Shown here: positions 43,228-55,200 of the stretch, piece by piece
Layout of the letters: each line of letters begins with the position of its first letter
Numbering within the stretch: position 1 is the first letter of the stretch
Origin: a virus
IMG/VR virus record: IMGVR_UViG_3300033388_000615
Coordinates: 1-64,000 of that record
Reading direction: 5' to 3' (one strand)
Length of the DNA stretch: 64,000 nucleotides
Notes under the pieces: model-generated
What the model was told of the DNA's origin: nothing
The model's database searches: none
What the model saw: only the letters and a program-made list of their open reading frames with translations
Translations under genes and position numbers: made by a program

Positions 43228-46200
43228 ATGGAAAACGAATCTAACAAGCCATTACAGCAAGAGATTAGAAATCAAGAAAGACCTGCCCCAAGCATTATAC
43301 CTGAAGGGCAGTTCCGCTTTGAGCCTATGGCAGAAATGTTTGAAACTCCTGAAGAAAACTTTAATGACTATTTGCTAAGTAGTGGTTTAGCAGCAGATGA
43401 TATTTCCGGTGTTAATGAATATAAAGCAGATATAGATAAGTATGGTATAGGTGCTATGGCTTCATTAGGAGTTGGTGTACCTAGTTTTGCAACTGATACA
43501 TATAATCCAATAACTCAAGATATACCTAAAGAAAATGACTATACAAAAGTTAAGAACGTATTAACTTTAGATCCAAAACCATTTGTTGATAGCAAGATAA
43601 CTCCTGTTTTTTCTGGTATGAGGCAGGGTCAATTTTTGAGATATTATAATCATCCTGAATTTGATAAGTTAGGTTATACACCATATTCTAATATGGAAAA
43701 CTTTTATAATGCAAACTCTACTATCTGGGATGACATGGCTAGAATGAGAGGTCAATGGATGTCTCTTGCTGGCACTGGTTTAAACTCTGTATATGAGTTT
43801 GCTACAGGAGGAGATTACTTAGCTCCTGATTTTGAATCTGCAACTGAGTTTGAAGATACCATGGGAATTGCTTCATCAACCAGAGGAGGTGCTGGTGCTT
43901 TCTTTAATAATTTAGCAGCTAACTCTGCATATACATTTGGTATATTAAGTTCTATTGTTGTTGAAGAAATTATCCTAGCTGGTATTTCTGGTTTATCTGG
44001 AGGTACCCTTGCTCCAGCTGCTGGTGCAAAAACTGTTGCAAATGTTGCTAAAGCAGGAAAAGCTATATACAGTTTTAGCAAACTGTTTGATAGAACAAGA
44101 AAGATACTTCAAAAAGCAAAACAGCTTGAAACAGCAAGAGATTTTTATAATGCTTCTGTTACAGGTGGAAAAATGGTGATTAATACATTAGGAAAAGGGT
44201 TTACACCAAACACAGTAAAAGCATTCCAAAACATGAAGACAGCACAAAATGCTGGGCAAAACATGACTAATCTTGCTAAAATGAGTTCTGGCTTTGGTGG
44301 TTTCTATAGAGATCTTAGAGCTGTAAATTTAGCAATGGCTGAAAGTAAATTGGAATCAGGTATGGTTTACAACAAGGTTCTTAAGCAAGGTCTTACAGAT
44401 GCTAATAACTTTAGTGGCGGACAAGGTATTACTGATGGTAGAGATGTATCTAATGCTGCTAATCAAGCTGCATTTAAAACATTATTGGGTAATGCACCTC
44501 TTATATATGCTAGTAACTGGTTTGTTATTGGTAATGCTATGGGTGGTTTTCAAAGAGGAATACAAAGGACTTTGGGTTCTACATTTCAGAAAGGCATAAA
44601 TAAAAATATTGTTAACACCGCAGGTAAAAAAGTTATCAATGGTGCAGGTGAAGTAATTAAAAGCCCATTTAAATATGTAAGTGGTGGATTCAAAAACACT
44701 TTAGCAAAAGTTAAAGCAGGAGGTTTTAAAGGTATTGTTGGTTCGGGTGGTATAGCTATGCTTGATTATTTTGCAGCCAATGTTGCTGAAGGTATACAAG
44801 AAATTGGACAGGAAGCTATTTCTGCAGCAACAGTAGGTTACTATACAGAAGTACTTAACAATCCAGCTCAAGGTGGTGAAGCACTTAAAAATCAAATGAT
44901 ACTATCAGCAATGGGTGATCAGTTTTCATCTGAGGGAGCAGGTGTGTTTTTATCTGGTTTTTTAATGGGTGGTTTAGTGCAAGGTCCTCAAAAGTTATTC
45001 TTTCAAGGTATACCTTCTATATATAACTATGGTCTTCAGGAAGCAGGTATAGGTTTAGCAACTAAGTCTCAAAAGGAAGCATATACAGAGTACAAGACTA
45101 ATAGAGAAAATATGATTCAAAAAGTTGTAGAATCATATAATAAATCTTGGGATGCGCAAGCAATAGATCCTTCTAGTTTATTTGATGTAAACAGATTAAA
45201 CTTTATGATTCAGAAAGAAGCAGCTGAAAACATAAAGGGTGCTCTTGATATATTTAATTTTGTTGATAGTGCTGATAGAGCTAAATTCCAACAATACTAT
45301 ACAATGTTTGCTGGTAATGGGTCACAACACTTTAAAGATCAATTAAGAGGGTTTTTAGAATTAACAGATGAAGAGTTAGCTCAAGCATTTCCAGGCGTAT
45401 CTAATAAAGATAAAAAAGATGGTAAGCTAAGAGGACGTATTAATGATATGCTTGTGGGTATTGATAAGATGGAGGAGTCTTATAATTTAAACAAGGATAA
45501 ATATAAAAACCCTTTTAACAAAAATAAATTTAATCCTAAGACTCAACAAAGAGAATACATTAGAGAAATGTTAAATGAAGAAGCATATGAACATGTGCGT
45601 TATTTATATATGTTTACTAATGATGGATTTACAAGAGCATTAGAAAGAGCAGATAGTATCTACACTAAATTACAATCTGATCCGCTATTTGATAAAATGT
45701 CAGCAAATGATATAACAAACTTGCTTGATGAAAAATCAATTCAGAATGAAATAGATATGCTTAACCTTGAGATTATTGCAACTGAAGGTTCAGATAAAGG
45801 TATTGGAGAATCTAATAAAACAAAAAAAGAAAAAATAAAAAGACTAAAAGCCATTCAAAAAATCATTACTGATCCAAAGAATAGATTTAAGAATGGAACC
45901 TTTAAAAGAAACAAACTTTTAAAAGGAAAGCTTAGAACTGAATTTAGAAACTATGTAAGATTCATGGCATCTGCTGCTGGTACATTTGCTGATGAATCAA
46001 AAATAGATGCAGCTCTTGAGCAAATTGTTGACTACGGTGCTTTAAAAGGAAGAGCACGTGTATATGATAAAGCTATTCAATACATGCAAAATCCAGAAAA
46101 GTTTTCTGAGATTCAACAAAGACAATACGAAGTAAACAAAGAGATTTATAATCAGCGTTCTAAGATAACTGAAGCAATGTTAAAGCAGTATGTAAGTATT

Positions 46201-49200
46201 GTTGAGGCAAATGAATTAATAAATCAGTTAGGTAAAATGGGCGTATACCCGGCTATTTCACAAACAAAAATGTTTTTGGAAACAGGTAATGTAACATTTT
46301 TACAGGACTTCTATGATGATAATGGTAAGGTTGTACCAGAAGTACATTCAGTATTATTTAAACAAATTCAAAGTCACCTAAACGTTTATAAAGAAACTAG
46401 AGCAGAAAGCACTCAACCTGAAGAAGTAAAAACAGAAGAAGAAATATCTATTGAAGAAAGTGAAGAAACTAGATCTGCACTAGATATGCTTTTAGATAAA
46501 GCGGGAATAGATATTAAAATTGATGTAAGTGTTAATAGCCCTTTATTAGTCAATGCTTTAAAAAGAAGTTATAATAAATATAGAGCAAAACAAGCAAGAT
46601 TAGGACAGCCTATTTTAGATAGCACTGAATGGATGAATACTGCAGAAGCAGTGAATATTAGAAATGTTGTTAATGCTATAAAAAAGGTTTGGGCATCAGG
46701 AAAACCTGAAGTAAATGTTGAGGGCATATTAGAGTTTATCAATCCGCTTGAAAAAGATGTAATAAAAAATGATACCGGATTTGAAGAGTTTCTACAAGAC
46801 CCTGAAGTTTTAATTAACAACCCTGTTATAACATCAATACTAAATCAATCAGGTGTTGAAATGTCTGATATTGTTGAAAGTAAGGATGTTAGTTTAGAAG
46901 AAGGGCAAGCGCTAGAAGATACACCTCAAAGAGTTTTCTATAAAGAAGGTGTTACTGCAGATATATATAAGATATCAGTAGTAGATAACCAAACAGGAGA
47001 AATTGTTGAAATGTATAAACTCCTGGATAAAAAAGGGAATGAGTTATCAGATGATATCTTAGACTTTATAGATACAAATTTTAAATCAGTACAAGGAGTA
47101 TTTTTATCTGGACAAGGTAAAACAGCTAAACAAGCATTAGAATCTTTGAATGCAAATCTAGTAGACTCCACAACTCCATTTAGTTTTGATGGTGTTGATG
47201 GATTAACATATGGACAAATAGTATACAAAGATGGTGTAAAATATATAGTTGTTCAAGATCCAAGGTTTTCTAAAAAGTATGGAGAAAATCAAAAGCTTAA
47301 AGTAATTAAAGAATCTGATAATACAGGTCCTATTTCAGAAAGAAAGTTTTTGTTTATTCCACAAGGTGAGTTTAATGGCAAGTTTACTTTAGAAGAAACT
47401 ACATTTAACTTGATTCCGGATACAGTAACTAAGATTCAATTAAAAGATTTAACTTCATTCTATCCTCATGTAAACTATACTGAAGGTGGTGTGGGTACTG
47501 ATAATGCTAAAGCAATAGAAAGATATAATGCTATTCTTAGTTTGCTTTCTCCTGAAGAAATAGCAGGATTGCAATTGGTTGTTATGAGAACTTCTGATGG
47601 CGGTAACAATACAGGTGCTTATGTTGCTAAAAATAGAGATGGTGAAATATATAAAGAAGCAAACCCATTAATAGATAGATTAGTAAGTAAATACGTCATT
47701 GGTATAAGAGCAGCTACATCTGATTTACGTGATAGTATTAACATAAAACTAGTTGAGATGGGCATTGAACCATCCAATAGTGAGGAAGGAATTTTTGCTT
47801 ATATAAACAATGAATCTTTTTTAATTAGAGATCAACGTACAAACAGTCCTATAGATCCTAGATCTATGACTAGAGAACAAGCAAGCAATGTTATACTAGC
47901 AGAAAAAGGATTAAACAAAGAACAAAAAGCTGAAGCACTAGAGAAAGTGCACAGAGCGTTTGCAATAAATGCATTAATTGTACAAACATTTGATAATTTA
48001 AATATAGGTAGTGAGCCTTCATATTTTATGGCAGACTCTAAGGAGCTTCCTTTTAATATAAACTTAGTAGCCGGGGGTGGTCAAGTTGCATATGCTAAAT
48101 CTAGAGAAACGGTTTATCCTATATCAATGGATGCATTGCAGTACAATACAGCAGATCAAGAAGGTAACTTATTTGTATTTGATTTAAAATATGATAAAGA
48201 GACAGGTAAAAGAATTTATGACTTTACTACTAATTTAAAAGGTAAAGAAAGAGAGGCTTTAGAAGAAGCAATAGAGCAACAACTTAGAATGCAGAATCAG
48301 TGGGATAACTTACTGGATGCAGGAAAGGGTACTGACAGATATCTAGCTATGGTTAGGTTGCCAAATGGTACATACGCAAAAGTAAATTTAAAACCGGTTG
48401 AATATACTAATACTGAATTACAAGAATTATATGTAGATGTAGTTGAGGCAGCTAAAAGAATAGGTGCTATAAAAGATTCAGAAAAAAGTATGGAAGAAGC
48501 TGCAAAGTATAATGCAGAATTAAATGAAAGATTGTTTTTAAGTAGTTATTCGGGTAACTTAATAGAGTTAAATGTAGGACCTGACGGATCTATTTTTATT
48601 TCTTTAGATAATACAAGCACTAAAACAAGTTTAAATGTTGGTCTAAAACCAGAAGAAGTTGAAGCAAAAGAGTTTGCTAAAGATGTATTTGAAGACTTAC
48701 TTGCAAAGTATAATCAAGATAAAACAGTAGATGATTTAAATGCAGGATTAAAAAATAAAAACTTTAGAAAATCTTTTGCAACAGGTGTATCTCCTGATGT
48801 AATATATGAAAATAGTACTACTGAAGTTTTACCACAAGTAGTAAAAAATCAAACAGCAGAAGTTTCTGCTTCATCAGATTCTATACAATTATCACGTGAT
48901 ATTGCATATATTCCTAATACAGATAAAAGCAATGAGTTAGAAATGGAATCAGCAGTAGGTAGAGATAGACCTACATCTGCAGAAGCAGAGGATTCCGTAT
49001 CTGATATGGAAGAAGCTGAGTTTGATAAAATGGTAGATGATGTATCTAATAATAACTTTGGAGAATATCAAGAAAATATTGATCACATTTCTAATGCAAT
49101 ACTCAGAGGGATTGAATTAACTGAAAGAGAAAAAGAGTTAATGAAAGACTCAAACTTTAAACAGTTAGTTAACCTTATGGTGATTAAAGGTGGAGGAGCC

Positions 49201-52200
49201 GGTGCACTAGCTGTAGAAAAATCAGAAAAAGAAACTACTCTTGATAGTGTAAAAAATGAGCTTAGTGCTTTAAAGCAGAAGCTAGAAGAAGGCCTAACTA
49301 CCAAGAAGGATAAAATAAAAGCTATTAAAGAAAGCAAGGAGTACCAAGATTTATTAGCTAAAAGAAAAAAACTAGAAAGAGGAGCTAATAAGCTAGTACA
49401 AGCAACATCAGAAGTAGAGCGTATAGAAGACTACAATGAGTTTTTAGATTGGGCTAATGATAATTTACCAGATATAATTGGTGTAGAAGATCTTTTGGTT
49501 CTTGCTGACAATGGTATTTCTAAAGGATATGAAAGAGTAGGTTCTTTTGTATTAAATTTAGATAGGGTAGCTAATGGAGTAGATGTAAACGGTATTATAT
49601 ATACAAGCCCATTAAGCCCTTATAAATACCATGAGGCATTCCATAGTATATTTAGAACAGTTCTTACTCAAGGGCAGATTGATAGATATAGAAGCATTGC
49701 TAAAAAAGAATTAAAAGCCAAGTATGGATCTAAGTATAAAATAGAATTAGAAAAGTTTAAGAATTCAGCTGAGCAATATAAAGAAATGTCTCAACTTGAG
49801 TTAGAAAATGAGTTTGCTGAAGAATATATGGCGGATGAATTTGATGCATTCAAAATGAATCCAAGAAGCTCAAAAATAGATACAGAAATAAAATCATTTT
49901 TTACTAAGTTAATAGAGTGGATTAAAGCTGTATTTTCTAAGTACTCTTCTACAGAGTTACTAACGTTATATGAAAATATAGATTCAGGTAAATTTAAAAA
50001 TGCCCCTGTACAACTTAATGAATTTACACAACTTGATGACTCTTTAAGCGGTGCGTTTAGTATTGCCAATGCATTAGTTAGATATGACACAGCATCTAAA
50101 GCTGTAGAAAATGGTGAGCCTGCAGGAGAGCTATATGTTGACTCAGATGTAATAGATCCTTTAATTAGATCTATGGCTGGTATGTTTATAAATAGAGTAA
50201 ATGAATTATCATTAACTGAGAAGTCATATAACCCTACAAAAGTATATAATGATCTTGAAACAGATTTCATGATTATGCTTGATCCAGAGGGAGAAGCCAA
50301 CAAAGGTTTTTCTGGAACAAAGAAAGCATATCTTGAACAAATTGATATGGCATTTATAAATTATCCTGAAGACATTAAAAAAGAAGTGTTTGCTTTGATT
50401 AATGTTATTTCTGATATGGATCAGGCTAATCAATTAAAAATAGAAAATGTTGAAGAGACTTCAGGTATAAGAAGTACAAGTGACTTTAATAAAGATGCAG
50501 CAGAGATAGGTGGTTTTAACTCTTTATCATATAAAGTAAGATCATATATAGCTACTACAACAATGGTTGATACTGACTTCTTTGGTAAGACAGAATTAAC
50601 TGAGGGTGAAGCATTGATTGTTCCTGTTAAATTTCAAGAAGCATATACTAGCTTATTAAAATCAGTTTCAAATGAAAGTGATCCTGTAGTTATGCTTAAA
50701 AGAATGTATGCATATTCTAGATTAAATCCACAAGGTAAGGCGGTTGTAGATAAATTATTTAATGATACGGGATTAACAATAGAAGGTCTAACATCAGAGC
50801 AACCATTTAAAGATGTTAAAGATGGTTCATTATTGATATCAATATTAAAAGGATTTGAAAACTACAAGGTTGATTATCTATTTAATGAAAGAGATGGTAA
50901 TGGTAACTTATTAGTATATACTGCATCTGAAAGAGATGATATTAATGCTCAGTTAGATGAATGGGCTCAAGCATACATAACAAAAAGAAAACTTGCTGCA
51001 GCTAACCCTAAGAGATTAAAGCAATTCTTAAGCCTTACTAAAGATATGAAAGAGGCAATGACTTCATATCCAGAGTCAACATCTTTAGCATATCAAATGT
51101 CTAGAGAGTTTTCTCAACGCATGTTTGATCTAATAGGTATTAGATTAAGCCCTAACTACATTGCATATAGTATTGCTAAATCTAAAACAGAAGCTGACTT
51201 AAAAAACAGTCCTGAATTAAAAGCATTGTCAGATGGATATACAGAGGAACCAATAACAAATGATTTATTAGATCAATTATATTCTGGGTTTAGTACAAAT
51301 GCAAATATATATTCCACTAAACAGGATGGTATGGCATCAAGACTTACTAAGCTTAGTATTTCTAATGCTGCATTTGATGAAACAATTGGATCATCAACAT
51401 TTATAAATCCTAATGGTGATATTGTATATGCTCATCAATTACCTACATATCATTTAAAAAGCATTGGGTCATTAAATAACAGATCTAAAATTGAACAATT
51501 AAAAAGTGAAGACTTTTTATCAAATAATTATTTGCTTAATAGTGAAGCATTTTTAAACTTATCTGATCAGAATAGACTAAAAGTAATAAGAGTTGCTGGT
51601 AGTAAAATTAAAGAGCAAATTACAAACGCTGAAAATGATCAAGCTGTTGAAGATATATTAAATGAATCTATATCAAAAAATAAATCAACACAAAGTTTTG
51701 GAGAGTTTACGCCACAAGAGTTTGCTATAGCTATTATAAACAACTATGTTTCTAATTTTAACAGAAGAACGGGTAGAGTTGAAACTGTAGAAGGAAAAGG
51801 TGGCCAACAAGTTGCAATGGCTCCTGTATTTTTAAGAGTAATGGAAGCAGCTAACACTGGAGACCTAACAAGTTTGCCTGTTATTAAAGCAGTTACTGAA
51901 GTTAACGGTAATGTTGTTCTTACACCAGAAGCTATTAATGTATTTATAAATAGCATAGAGGCTGAGTTTGATAGAATTAGCAAAGAAACATTAGCATTTG
52001 AAAATGCACCTGGTGATATTCAAGGATTTAATAATGAAAAAAGTGATAGGTCTGATAAAGGCAGAGCATTCAAATTTACTAATAATGGATTATTGCTTTC
52101 TGAATCAACCAAAAAAGCATTAATACAAGTTGCTATTGATAAAGCTAAACAAGGAGAGACGGTTTCTTTTAAACAAGCTGTGTCACTAGCTGTAGGTGTA

Positions 52201-55200
52201 ACAAATGCATCTATTAGATCAGAAGTTAATAAAAGCTTAGAGCAAAGCTTTAAAGAATTTGATGATGTGATTACATCATTAAAAGCAAAAGATAATCTTT
52301 CTACGCAAGTATTAAACGGATTAACTATTGCATCTGGTGTTTCTAGAGGTGCTGTTGAATTATCACAACTTAAGTTAAATCTTACAAATGATTCAGCATA
52401 TAACTTAAAACAAATATTTTTTAACAACTATATCAATTCTAAGTCAATGAATGATTTACTGCTTGGTGATCAAGCTGTATCTTTAAAAGACATGGTTGAT
52501 AAAGTTAAAAGAGCAAAACTACAGAATGCCGCATACTATAGTGCCTATAGTGAAATTACGGATCTTAATAAAGGTATTACTCATTCTAGTACTAATTTTG
52601 ATTTATATCCTTTCCAAGATCCAACAGCTAAGTCTGATTTTACAGGTAATGATATTGAATTAGCAGATGCTCAAGTTTATATTACTACAAAAGGTATAAG
52701 ATATTCTACTTTTGCATTTGGTAGATTAAGTCCTGCAATGGCAAGTATGCTAGATAGCATTGATAAGGGTGAGTCTATAAATGCTGATAGAGCATGGGGT
52801 TCTGCTGAAAACTCTATTAATTTAGCAAAGCAACAGGACTTTATAAACTCTAAGAAGTTTGTATATATGGATGGTAAAACTGCTTTAAAAATGTCAGTTA
52901 CCGTTTTAACAAAAGAGTATACATCCAACTATAATCAAAAAACAGGTACGTGGGAGGCTAAACCTAACATGCAACAGCTTCATTATTTACGTGAACAAAT
53001 GGAAGCTAATGAAGAAGCAAATAAAAACTTTGCAATGGCGGCTCCAGTTTCAGCAATAAAAATGCTAAAACAGGGGATTAATTTACTTGAGTCAAATGTA
53101 TTTGATACAACACAAGATTTGCAATCTATTAATTTAGACACATCTTACTTGGGTCTTCAAGTTGTAAACCCTTCTAACAAGATTATAGTAACTGATATGA
53201 ACCAAATCAAGGAGCTTATAACTTCTGAACAAAGTGATGATGTAGAAATTACTATAGAAGGAAGCCCTGAGTTAAATACTGTAGGAAAAGTAAGAGACGC
53301 ATACAACAAAGCAGTAGGAGAAAGAGTAACTTTAAAATACAAAAACAAAAGAAATTTAGTATTTAGTTTTGACACGGCACTTGATGAGTTAGAATTATCA
53401 AAAGAAAAAGGAGCCATTACCCCAAATCTTGCTGCATTTTTATTAGAAGCACAAAAAGGTCTTATGGCTTCAGGAGCTGCATCAAACTTACTTGAGTTCT
53501 TTGGAGTTGAAGATGGTGTTCAAAAGTATAATTTAAACAGTCCGGTAACAGCTAAAAAGTTTGAACAACTTTTCTTGACTTATTTTAGCAAAGGCACACT
53601 AAGAGAAAAAGTACCTGGTACTTCAGTTGCATTACTATCTTCATTTGGTCATAAGGTTTACAGACGTGTATATGAAATGAAAAACGGTATGCCTATTAGA
53701 TCTGAGATTGTAAGAGAAAGTTCTTATAATGGAGAGAGCCTAGAAAATATAAATGATCTTGTTGATGGTAAACATGATGGCATTCTTGTTCTTGATGTTC
53801 TTAGAACAGGGGTTATGGAATACCAAAATGATGATGTTGTAAATGGGGAGCCTACAGGAGTAAGATATAGTGAAACTATTATGCCTCCTATGGATAGAAA
53901 TGTAATGGAGTTAATTCAAGAAAATTCAAATGCTTCAATACCAGATGCAGTAGCCAAGTTGTTTGGAGTACGTATACCAACACAAGATAAACATTCAGCT
54001 GTAAACATAAGAGTTGTTGATTTTATGCCTGTATATTATGGTTCAACAGCTATATTTCCAAAAGAACTTGTAGAAATATCAGGAGCGGATTTTGATATTG
54101 ATAAAGTATATGCATTGGCAAAAGAGTACTATTTAGATAGCAATAAAGAATTTAAAGCTTACGGTTCTGGTAATTCTTATTTTGAGTATATAAAGTACAT
54201 GAATCAAAAAGCTTCTGAACCTAATAATATTTATAGTACATCATCTTCTTTATACAAGGAGGAAACCTTGGCTATTAGAAGGGAAAACTCTTTGAGTGAT
54301 TCTGAACAAAATAGAGTTACAGATAAACAAGGTGTAAACAGTATATCAGAAGAAGCTCTTAGAGCAATGTTAATATTGGGTCTTCCTGTTACTAAAAAAC
54401 AATTTGAAGAATATTCTAAAAAGTTTGGATCACCTAATGAGGCGGTTTTAAACAATAACATTTTAGATTATAGATATGTATTAGCAGGTAATACTGGTGT
54501 AACAGGTGAAACACTAAAGACTATTGATCAAGATGCTGGTGAAGGTAAGTCTGATTTACCTATTGCTTATCAAGCAGCTGACTTAAAAATATTAGAGGAT
54601 TTATTTGATGAGCTTTCTAATGTTGAGGGTATAGAATTATTTGCAAGCAGAAAGGATTCTGATGTAGATATTGACACACTTCATGGAATGATAAAAGCCT
54701 TTGAAGCAAACAAAGGAGCTGCAATTGGTGCTATTGTTAAACCTAATTTAGCTTTAAGTTTATTGCGTGAGTACAATATTAAATTAGCTAGACCTATAAA
54801 ATTTAATAATAATACATATGATGGGTTTACTAAAGACAAAATAAATGGTGAAAGAATACAAGATATTATTTCTACTCTAGTAACAATGGAAACTGATAAT
54901 GCTAAAGAACGTTTAATAGCAAAGTTTGGACTTAATATTCATGCTGTTGGTTTAGTTGGTAATATGGTTTCATTGGGGATCCCACTAAGAACTTCAATTT
55001 TATTAGTAAATTCTGCTGAAATAAGAGACTTGTATGATCAAGCTTTAAATAAAGAGGACAAATTTGATGCAGGTTTAGATACTCTTTTAACAAAACGTAT
55101 TGGATCTTTAGCCTCATTAGTTGCTAAGGAAAAAGAAGGTGGCAATAAACCACCATTTGTAAAACTATCAGATGAGTTTTTAGAGACAGCTGTAGACAGC

